This document shows, piece after piece, positions 1 to 5,618 of a stretch of 7,079 nucleotides of DNA. Source of the stretch: Oscillospiraceae bacterium (GTDB taxonomy: Bacteria > Bacillota > Clostridia > Oscillospirales > Ruminococcaceae); the NCBI GenBank assembly GCA_017472375.1, contig JAFUQL010000179.1, forward strand, positions 1-7,079, written 5' to 3'. The notes below the pieces were generated by a model that was not told the origin of the DNA, did not search any database, and saw only the letters and a program-made list of their open reading frames with translations. Each line of letters begins with the position of its first letter. Position 1 is the first letter of the stretch. The translations under genes were made by a program, and so were the position numbers.

Positions 1-1136
1 AGAAGCTGGACGAATGCACCCACGGCTGTTGCCCGGGCTGCGGCAGCTGCAGCGGTATGTACACCGCCAACAGCATGAACTGCCTGTGCGAGGCCATCGG
101 CATCGCCCTGCCCGGCAACGGCACCATCCCCGCCGTCTACGCCCGCCGCATCCAGCTTGCCAAGCACTCCGGCATGGCCATCATGGAGCTGGTGAAGAAG
201 GGCATCACCGCCCGGGACATCATCAACGAAAAGAGCATCCGCAACGCCCTGACCTGCGACATGGCGCTGGGCTGCAGCACCAACACCGTGCTGCACCTGC
301 TGGCCATCGCCAAGGAGGCCGGTGTGGATCTGGATCTGGCTCTGTTCAACGAGATCAGCGCCAAGACCCCCCACCTGTGCCATCTGGCCCCCGCCGGCCC
401 CACCCATATGCACGATCTGGACGCCGCCGGCGGCATCCCCGCCGTGCAGGCCGAGCTGGCCAAGAAGGGTCTGCTGGATCTGAGCCTGCCCACCGTGAGC
501 GGCAAGACCGTGGGCGAGAACATCGCCGGTGCGGTGAACAAGAACCACGCCGCCATCCGTCCCATCGAAGATCCGTTCAGCGAGACCGGCGGTCTGCAGA
601 TCCTGTGGGGCAATCTGGCCGAGTGCGGCTGTGTGGTCAAGCGCAGCGCCGTGGCCCCCGAGATGCTGGTGCACAGCGGCCCCGCCCGTGTGTTCAACAG
701 CGAGGACGAGGCCATCGCCGCCATCTACGACGGCAAGATCACCCACGGCGACGTGGTGGTCATCCGCTACGAGGGCCCCAAGGGCGGCCCCGGTATGCGT
801 GAGATGCTGAACCCCACCAGCGCACTGGCCGGCATGGAGCTGGACAAGACCGTGGCCCTCATCACCGACGGCCGCTTCTCCGGTGCCTCCCGCGGCGCGG
901 CCATCGGCCACGTCAGCCCCGAGGCCGCCATGGGAGGTCTGATCGGTCTGGTGGAGGAGGGTGACACCATCTGCATCGACATCCCCAACGCCCGCATCCA
1001 TCTGGATGTGAGCGATGAGGTGCTGGCCGCCCGCAAGGCTGCTTATGTGGCTCCCGAACCCAACATTACCAGCGGCTGGCTGGCCCGCTATGCCAAACTG
1101 GTGGACGGCGCCAACCACGGTGCCGTGATGCTGTAA
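1..1136 (+). CDS. ilvD: Dihydroxy-acid dehydratase, C-terminal part (5' end outside window)
   Basis: IlvD removes water from 2,3-dihydroxy-3-methylbutanoate and 2,3-dihydroxy-3-methylpentanoate to give the 2-keto acid precursors of valine, isoleucine and leucine; it is a cytosolic iron-sulfur enzyme. The reading frame is open from base 3, so the gene starts upstream; 377 residues are present out of about 555 usual for the family. The visible part opens with the cysteine-rich block CPGCGSCSGMYTANSMNC, which holds a cluster-ligand cysteine of the family and resembles the E. coli-type motif more than the CPGAGACGGMYTAN form. Later come GSTNTVLHLL-like sequence (here CSTNTVLHLL), VVIRYEGPKGGPGM, and ITDGRFSGASRG, whose serine (codon 879-881) matches the proposed catalytic serine. 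GHVSPEAA and IDIPN follow near the end. The stop codon is TAA, and a strong terminator 14 bases downstream makes this the last gene of its transcript. Family assignment is secure; the cluster type is not determined here. Confidence 0.97.
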   Translation, partial: KLDECTHGCCPGCGSCSGMYTANSMNCLCEAIGIALPGNGTIPAVYARRIQLAKHSGMAIMELVKKGITARDIINEKSIRNALTCDMALGCSTNTVLHLLAIAKEAGVDLDLALFNEISAKTPHLCHLAPAGPTHMHDLDAAGGIPAVQAELAKKGLLDLSLPTVSGKTVGENIAGAVNKNHAAIRPIEDPFSETGGLQILWGNLAECGCVVKRSAVAPEMLVHSGPARVFNSEDEAIAAIYDGKITHGDVVVIRYEGPKGGPGMREMLNPTSALAGMELDKTVALITDGRFSGASRGAAIGHVSPEAAMGGLIGLVEEGDTICIDIPNARIHLDVSDEVLAARKAAYVAPEPNITSGWLARYAKLVDGANHGAVML

Positions 1137-1150
1137 CCAAGCATAGCCCC

Positions 1151-1188
1151 GCCGGGGCAGACCATCGCCGGTCTGCTCCGGCTTTTTT
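1151..1188 (+). terminator. Intrinsic terminator after ilvD
   Basis: A 13-bp stem (1151-1163 with 1170-1182, one G-T wobble) closes a 6-base loop and is followed directly by six T at 1183-1188. It separates ilvD from the lipoprotein genes downstream. Confidence 0.95.
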
Positions 1189-1201
1189 GTACTTTTCCGT
1201 C

Positions 1202-1215
1202 AGTTTGTACAAACT
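1202..1215. promoter_or_regulatory. Perfect 14-bp palindrome, possible operator
   Basis: AGTTTGTACAAACT is a perfect inverted repeat lying between the ilvD terminator and the first lipoprotein gene, about 160 bases before its ATG. Its size and two-fold symmetry suit a dimeric helix-turn-helix regulator. There is no T tract after it and no loop, so it is not a terminator. No regulator gene is visible nearby, and binding is only inferred. Confidence 0.35.
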
Positions 1216-1264
1216 CATGGTCTGAATATCGTCACTTTTTATTCGCCCCGATTTCCAAATTATG

Positions 1265-1300
1265 CAATATCCGGACGTTTGCCTTCGTTATTAATAATAA
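1265..1300 (+). promoter_or_regulatory. AT-rich stretch, weak promoter candidate
   Basis: The gap 1190-1377 must hold the promoter of the lipoprotein genes if the ilvD terminator is efficient. The only -10-like hexamers are CAATAT (1265-1270) and AATAAT (1293-1298, five of six matches); neither has a good -35 at 16-18 bp. The perfect palindrome TTATTAATAA (1288-1297) overlaps the second. No clear sigma-A promoter can be called, so it may be weak or activator-dependent. Confidence 0.25.
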
Positions 1301-1377
1301 AGACGCTTTCCCCTCTCCCCCAGCGGCCCGATCCGCGAGCCGCCGCCCGGGCGACCCACCAAACGGAGGCATTGACC

Positions 1378-2706
1378 ATGACCAGGCATCCCATCTCCCG
1401 CATTGTTCCTGTACTGCTGAGCCTTGTTCTGCTGCTGAGCGGCTGCGGACAGGCCACGTCTTCTCCGCCCACCGCCGAGGCGCGGATGGCCGGCAAACTG
1501 ATCGATCTGCACGGCGGTTCCGTCCACGATTCCGCCGTTCTGCTGGACAGCGAAGTTCTGGCGGGAGACAACGGCTGGACGGTCGAGGACATCGCCGCCG
1601 GCGAGCCCCTCGGCTACTGCGTACACAATGAGGAGACGGACGCCTCCGGGTCTTACACCCACTACTGGCTCTATCACCCGGACGGCAGTCTGTGGCTGGA
1701 CTGCGGCGACAGAACGCCCCTGTTCACCATGGGACGCTGGGTTCGCCTGATGGAGGCGGAGACCTCCTACTTCCTTGACCCCGACACGGGCGAGACCTGC
1801 ATGGAGGTATCCGGCTATCTGGATCTCACCGCGCTCGGCTCGGATCGGTTTCTGGCGAGCGTGTTCGGCGTCACGACCTGCGATGCCTTCATCGTGGATG
1901 GAGAGCTGAACACGGTAAAGACCTTTGAAGGCTGGCCCTATGCCTATGGGCCCGCGCAGCGCGGCGAACTGGATGTCCTTCTTCTGAGCCGGGATCCGGA
2001 CGGCTACGATTCTCAGTACTACGACCTGACCAACGACCGCATGATGGAATACACCACTCTGAGCGTCCTGCCCGACGGCTACATGGAGGGACGGCGTCTG
2101 GACGATCCAAGCCGCTACGACCTTCTGGCGGCGGACGGCTCGGTGATCCTCGAAAACTACAGCAATCGGCAGACCTTCTACTCTCCCCTGCTCACATACG
2201 AGTTCTCGGGCGGTTCCTCCTCTCTCAGCGTTCTGTACGAGGGCGATCACTGCCGACACGCCGGACAGGCGGGCAGCCGGTCCTACGTCCTGCTGGCGGA
2301 CGGTACGCTGCTCTGGCTGGACAGCAAGGGCAATGAGGTGAGCCGCAGCACGACCGACCTGCAGGTCGCCGTCCAGAACATCGGAGACCTGCTGCTGCTC
2401 AGCTGGCCCGGCGGCGCCCAGCTCTGGAACGGGGACGGCCTCGTGTGGGAGCGTTCCTACGGTGTGTACGACTATGCGACCCTGACCGAGGTGACGGACG
2501 ATCCCGGTTGGTTCCTGATGACCACGCGGGTGGATTCGGTCACCACCACCTCCCTGCTGAACAGCGAGGGTGAGACGACGATCGAGGACTTTGACTGGAT
2601 CTTCTCCACCTACATCCCCGGCGTGTATCAGGTGCTGAAGGGCACCGAGTACGGTTTTATGGACGAAAACGGGCAGTGGCTCTGGAGCGGGCCTCTGCCC
2701 GAATAA
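1378..2706 (+). CDS. Predicted lipoprotein with WG-like beta repeats, first of a tandem pair
   Basis: I do not recognise a named family for this 442-residue protein. The start is ATG 1378, with GGAGG at 1365-1369 and an 8-base spacer; upstream in-frame codons lack this site. The N-terminus has a basic Arg, a hydrophobic run (residues 9-20) and lipobox LSGC, so Cys23 should be lipidated and the protein anchored outside the membrane. The mature part is rich in Asp, Gly, Tyr and Trp and carries recurring short blocks: HPDGSLWLDCG (100-110), DPDTGET, LLADGTLLWLD, AQLWNGDGLVWE (about 348-359) and, at the end, GVYQVLKG with YGFMDENGQWLWSG. The last block resembles WG-type beta repeats, which often form propeller-like or extended beta structures. 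It is clearly paralogous to the next gene, which starts 22 bases after this stop. A binding or scaffold role at the cell surface is possible but not shown. No catalytic motif was seen. Confidence 0.88.
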   Translation: MTRHPISRIVPVLLSLVLLLSGCGQATSSPPTAEARMAGKLIDLHGGSVHDSAVLLDSEVLAGDNGWTVEDIAAGEPLGYCVHNEETDASGSYTHYWLYHPDGSLWLDCGDRTPLFTMGRWVRLMEAETSYFLDPDTGETCMEVSGYLDLTALGSDRFLASVFGVTTCDAFIVDGELNTVKTFEGWPYAYGPAQRGELDVLLLSRDPDGYDSQYYDLTNDRMMEYTTLSVLPDGYMEGRRLDDPSRYDLLAADGSVILENYSNRQTFYSPLLTYEFSGGSSSLSVLYEGDHCRHAGQAGSRSYVLLADGTLLWLDSKGNEVSRSTTDLQVAVQNIGDLLLLSWPGGAQLWNGDGLVWERSYGVYDYATLTEVTDDPGWFLMTTRVDSVTTTSLLNSEGETTIEDFDWIFSTYIPGVYQVLKGTEYGFMDENGQWLWSGPLPE

Positions 2707-2728
2707 ACCCAAATTGGAGGTGAGCGCG

Positions 2729-4150
2729 ATGACCAAACGCTTTTACACCTGCACCATCCTCCTGCTTCTGATCCTGCTGCTTCTCCTGACCGCCTGCGGC
2801 AGTGCGCCCCCGGCACCCTCCCCCACCCCCGAGCCCGCCGGGTCCGGCGAGCCGCTGTATCTTCTCTACAGCGGTGACACCTGGGACGGCGTCGTTCTGC
2901 AGGGCGGTCAGGTGCTGGCGCGGGGCGATGTGGGGCTGACCACCGACGCCGCATCCGGGCAGGCGGCGGGCTACTACATCCGCACCCCCGTCCAGGAGGC
3001 CGACGGCCCCACCTATCACTACACCCTCTACCGCCCGGACGGCACCCTCTGGCTGGACTGCGGCACCCAGGAGCCGTCCCAGGCGCTGGGGCGCTGGATC
3101 TCCCTGAGCAGCGTCGGATTTTACGAAGCAACGGGCCATTTCATCGACCCAGACACCGGCGAGACCCGGCTGGACTCCTACTATCTGGTAAACGAAACCG
3201 CCCCCGGGCAATACCTGCTGGCCTCCTACGCCTATGAGGACCCGGCCCCGCCGCTGCTGGTGGACGAGGATCTGAACGTCCTCACCGAGTTCACCAGCTG
3301 GACCTATGCCTACGTCTATGCCGGCGACCCCTTTCTCACCCTGTCCCGCAGCTACGAGGACGAGGAGGGCTATCACAACGAGTATGCCCTCTACGACCTG
3401 ACCGCCGGGGAGTTTCTGAACTACGACCCCTACGACTCGGCCACCCTGCCGGGCGGATATCTCCAGGTGCAGCGGCTCTCCGATGACCCGGAGGCAGCGC
3501 CCCGCTACGACATCCTCGACCCGGACGGCAAGATGGTGGTGCGCAACACCGAGGAGCGCCATGTGTTCTACACCCCGCATCTGCAGGCGGTGGAGAACGG
3601 CGCAGGCGACGGGATCACCCTGCATGGCGCCTGCGAGGGCGAGGTCTGCCGCGACATCGGGATGCTGGGTGAAAACATCTATCTCCTGTTTACGGATGGG
3701 GAATTCCGTCTGCTGGACGCCGAGGGCCATGAGCTGAGCCGCACCATGACCCACCCGGAGGTCTTTACCTCCGCGACGGACGGTCTGCTGCTGCTCGAAT
3801 GGCCCGGCATGGCGCAGCTCTGGAGCCCGGACGGCCTGCTCTGGGAACAGACGCTGGGCGACGAGGAGATGATCTATCTCTCCCAGCTCTACAGCGCACA
3901 GGGCGCAGACGGCGGCACCCGCTATCGGCTGTACCACTACTATGGGACATTCTCCTCCACCTCGCTGCTGGACGAGAACGGCGGCGTTCTGCTGGACGGC
4001 CTGTCCCTGATGTACACCACCGGCGTTCCCGGCGTATATCAGGTGCGCAAGGGCTTTGAGCGCGGCCTGATGAACGAAGCCGGCGAGTGGCTGTGGAGCG
4101 AGTCCATCTTCACCGATGCCACCGATGAGATCGACGATATGATGTGGTAA
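2729..4150 (+). CDS. Predicted lipoprotein with WG-like beta repeats, second of a tandem pair
   Basis: This 473-residue protein is a diverged copy of the preceding gene product; its function is unknown. ATG 2729 follows GGAGG (2716-2720) with an 8-base spacer; an in-frame GTG at 2720 overlaps the binding site and is less likely. The signal peptide is almost all leucine (residues 10-20) and ends in LTAC, so Cys23 is the predicted lipid anchor, at the same residue number as in the upstream paralog. A Pro-rich linker (PPAPSPTPEP) follows. Blocks shared with the paralog in the same order are RPDGTLWLDCG (102-112), LGRW, IDPDTGET, LLLEWPGMAQLW with DGLLWE, and PGVYQVRKG with GLMNEAGEWLWSE (from about 434). 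Unlike its partner it ends with an extra acidic tail, DATDEIDDMMW. Close spacing (22 bases before it, 53 after) suggests one transcript with its neighbours. It probably arose by tandem duplication followed by strong divergence. Confidence 0.88.
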   Translation: MTKRFYTCTILLLLILLLLLTACGSAPPAPSPTPEPAGSGEPLYLLYSGDTWDGVVLQGGQVLARGDVGLTTDAASGQAAGYYIRTPVQEADGPTYHYTLYRPDGTLWLDCGTQEPSQALGRWISLSSVGFYEATGHFIDPDTGETRLDSYYLVNETAPGQYLLASYAYEDPAPPLLVDEDLNVLTEFTSWTYAYVYAGDPFLTLSRSYEDEEGYHNEYALYDLTAGEFLNYDPYDSATLPGGYLQVQRLSDDPEAAPRYDILDPDGKMVVRNTEERHVFYTPHLQAVENGAGDGITLHGACEGEVCRDIGMLGENIYLLFTDGEFRLLDAEGHELSRTMTHPEVFTSATDGLLLLEWPGMAQLWSPDGLLWEQTLGDEEMIYLSQLYSAQGADGGTRYRLYHYYGTFSSTSLLDENGGVLLDGLSLMYTTGVPGVYQVRKGFERGLMNEAGEWLWSESIFTDATDEIDDMMW

Positions 4151-4186
4151 ACTCTGCGGCTTCCCCGCATTATGCGGCCTGACCCC

Positions 4187-4197
4187 AAAAGGAGGTG
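4187..4197 (+). promoter_or_regulatory. Strong ribosome binding site before the PstS-like gene
   Basis: AAAAGGAGGTG is close to the full anti-Shine-Dalgarno complement and sits 6 bases before ATG 4204. It fixes that ATG rather than the in-frame codons upstream as the start. Confidence 0.85.
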
Positions 4198-4203
4198 CCT
4201 TTT

Positions 4204-5217
4204 ATGAAGAAACAGCGTCGTTTTTATTGGCTCATTCCCCTGCTGTGCCTCGTGCTGGCTGTGCTGTGCGCCGGGTGCGGCGGCGCGGAGGCATCCCAGC
4301 CGCAGCCCACCGCCGAACCACAGGTCACCCACGCCCCCACAGCGGAGCCTTCCCCCACCCCCGACCCGGATGCTCTGTTCACCCTCGCGGACTACCCCCG
4401 GGTGGACGGCAGCACCGCCAATCTGCCCCTGATGGCGCAGGTGATGGCCGACACCTGCGGCATCCCCCTCGAGGAGGCGCAGAGCTATGTCAGCGCCAGC
4501 AAGACCGCCAACAGCTGGCGCTCCCTCATCAGCGGATACGCCGATCTTCTGCTGGTGTATGAGATGCCCGATGCGGTCAAAGAGGAATGGGAAGCCAGCG
4601 GCGTGGAGCTGGAGATCACCCCCATCGGGCGGGATGCGCTGGTGTTCATGGTGAACGAGCAGAACCCGGTGCAGAGCCTGACCCAGGAGCAGATCCGCAG
4701 CATTTACACCGGCGAGGTGACCAACTGGGTCGATGTGGGCGGTGAAGATCTGGAGATCAAGGCCTTCCAGCGGGATGCCACCAGCGGCAGCCAGACCTTG
4801 TTCGTGAAGCTGCTGATGGGCGACACCCCCACCATGGACGCCCCCACCGAGTTGCGCCCAGGCATGATGGGGGCTCTGGTGGACGGACTGGCTCTGTACA
4901 ACAACGAGGGCAGCGCCATCGGATACTCGGTGTACTACTACATCAACGAGATGTACAGCCAACCCGGTCTGCGGCTGCTGGCGGTGGACGGAGTGACCCC
5001 TTCCGCCGAGAGCATCGCCAACCAGAGCTACCCGCTGCTCAATGAGTTCTATGTGGCCATCCGCGCCGACGAACCGGAGGACAGCCCCGCCCGTCAGCTT
5101 TACAACTGGGTGCTGGGCGAGGGCGGCCGCGCCGCCGTTGAGGCCGGCGGCTATGTGCCCGCTGCGCCCCTGCCCGGCGGCGACGACCCGGCGGTCTGTT
5201 CGTATCCGCTCAAGTAA
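4204..5217 (+). CDS. PstS-like phosphate/anion-binding lipoprotein
   Basis: This 337-residue protein belongs to the PstS-like periplasmic-binding superfamily, whose members capture phosphate or related anions outside the membrane, usually for an ABC importer. The N-terminus MKKQRRF, a hydrophobic segment (9-21) and CAGC give a lipid-anchored Cys25, although Cys at -3 is unusual. A Pro/Thr/Glu linker (about 31-56) precedes the binding domain. Family landmarks in order are VDGSTAN (67-73, equivalent to the GST ligand loop), IGRDALVFMVN (from 141), LTQEQIRSIYTGEVTNW (to 175), and FQRDATSGSQTLF (from 188, the R-x-x-x-SGS ligand region). IGYSVYYYI and a C-terminal VLGEGGRAAVEAGGYVP complete the fold. 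It is 53 bases after the paralogous lipoprotein genes and probably cotranscribed. No pstC, pstA, pstB or phoU is seen, so it may serve a transporter encoded elsewhere, or act as a sensor. Ligand identity is inferred, so I give no gene symbol. Confidence 0.9.
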   Translation: MKKQRRFYWLIPLLCLVLAVLCAGCGGAEASQPQPTAEPQVTHAPTAEPSPTPDPDALFTLADYPRVDGSTANLPLMAQVMADTCGIPLEEAQSYVSASKTANSWRSLISGYADLLLVYEMPDAVKEEWEASGVELEITPIGRDALVFMVNEQNPVQSLTQEQIRSIYTGEVTNWVDVGGEDLEIKAFQRDATSGSQTLFVKLLMGDTPTMDAPTELRPGMMGALVDGLALYNNEGSAIGYSVYYYINEMYSQPGLRLLAVDGVTPSAESIANQSYPLLNEFYVAIRADEPEDSPARQLYNWVLGEGGRAAVEAGGYVPAAPLPGGDDPAVCSYPLK

Positions 5218-5242
5218 AAACCACCGTCTGTCTGTGTTTTTT
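5214..5242 (+). terminator. Weak AT-rich hairpin after the PstS-like gene
   Basis: AAAAACCAC can pair with GTGTTTTT across a short loop with one bulged C, and the right arm ends in a T run (5237-5242). The stem is short and mostly A-T, so termination is uncertain. It lies just before the next promoter. Confidence 0.3.
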
Positions 5243-5243
5243 C

Positions 5244-5272
5244 TTGACAGTCGCCCGCAGACCTGCTACACT
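5244..5272 (+). promoter_or_regulatory. Near-consensus extended -10 sigma-A promoter
   Basis: TTGACA (5244-5249) is separated by exactly 17 bases from TACACT (5267-5272), with a TGC extended -10 element just before it (5264-5266). Transcription should begin near 5279. It is the strongest promoter in the window and does not sit in front of any good open reading frame, only in front of the RNA candidate. Confidence 0.85.
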
Positions 5273-5278
5273 GAAACT

Positions 5279-5459
5279 GCGGGGATTAGAGGGACTACGT
5301 TTCGGACGTATGCTCGGGTCTTTGGGCATTTTGAGCTCTTTCTCCGTACCCCGCTTCATTGTGTCCAGTTTACTGTCCGCCCCGGTGGGCAGATCCGCAA
5401 AAAGCTTCGTTTAAACGGCGCATCCGCCGCAGCCTGTGCTGCGATGGGTGCGCCGTTTT
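5279..5459 (+). ncRNA. Candidate small structured RNA, about 180 nt, family unknown
   Basis: The evidence is a near-consensus promoter immediately upstream, absence of a plausible reading frame with a ribosome binding site, dense complementary segments, and a terminal GC-rich hairpin with TTTT. Visible pairings include TACGT (5296-5300) with ACGTA (5306-5310) around TTCGG, GCCC (5379-5382) with GGGC (5387-5390), and TGCGG (5278-5282) with CCGCA (5395-5399), which would close the 5' and 3' regions. GCGGGG (5279-5284) can instead pair perfectly with CCCCGC (5349-5354), so two folds compete. The length and a closing stem would suit 6S RNA, but I cannot identify conserved 6S features and do not claim it. 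It could also be a regulated leader for the yerB-like gene, though that gene has its own promoter downstream. Confidence 0.55.
5413..5459 (+). terminator. Terminator hairpin of the small RNA candidate
   Basis: AAACGGCGCATCC (5413-5425) pairs over 13 bp with 5446-5458, with one T-G wobble. Inside, CGCAGC (5428-5433) pairs with GCTGCG (5438-5443) around CTGT. The T tract is only four long (5456-5459) and partly within the stem, so the stem is strong but the tail is short. Confidence 0.7.
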
Positions 5460-5477
5460 GCCTTGTCCGGACACGGC
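5460..5477. repeat. 18-bp inverted repeat around TGTCCGGACA
   Basis: The 10-bp perfect palindrome TGTCCGGACA (5464-5473) is flanked by GCC and GGC, giving an 18-bp inverted repeat with one symmetric mismatch. It lies between the small RNA terminator and the promoter of the yerB-like gene, where an operator could sit. Chance occurrence in GC-rich DNA is not excluded. Confidence 0.3.
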
Positions 5478-5525
5478 AGAGATCCTTAAATTTTTACCGT
5501 TTTGAAACTTTTTCGTCATTTTTGC

Positions 5526-5554
5526 TTTCCTGTCCACAGGCTTTATGGTACAAT
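5526..5554 (+). promoter_or_regulatory. Extended -10 promoter of the yerB-like gene
   Basis: TACAAT (5549-5554) matches the -10 consensus at five positions and is preceded by TGG (5546-5548), an extended -10 element. The -35 region (TTTCCT, 5526-5531, 17-bp spacer) is poor, which extended -10 promoters tolerate. Predicted start near 5561 gives a leader of about 58 bases. Confidence 0.7.
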
Positions 5555-5605
5555 GGTAACAGCCAGATCGCCGCTTCGTACCGGCGCAGGGCAACTAACA
5601 TCGAA

Positions 5606-5611
5606 AGAAGG
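5606..5611 (+). promoter_or_regulatory. Ribosome binding site that fixes a GTG start
   Basis: AGAAGG ends 7 bases before GTG 5619. No ATG in this frame has a comparable site, and the GTG start yields a standard lipoprotein signal peptide, whereas a start further upstream would lie before the predicted transcription start. Confidence 0.75.
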
Positions 5612-5618
5612 TATTCTT

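Noticed and set aside
14..802. A 262-codon plus-strand frame overlapping ilvD
   Set aside because: It is Arg/His/Pro-rich out-of-frame translation of ilvD, whose correct frame shows full family motifs.
1291..3937. Long minus-strand frames opposite both paralogous lipoprotein genes
   Set aside because: They lack ribosome binding sites and recognisable domains, whereas the plus strand gives signal peptides, good starts and paralogous conserved blocks.
4165..4177. Small hairpin CCGCA-TTA-TGCGG between the second paralog and the PstS-like gene
   Set aside because: A 5-bp stem with no T tract is too weak to call a terminator; the genes are better read as one transcript.
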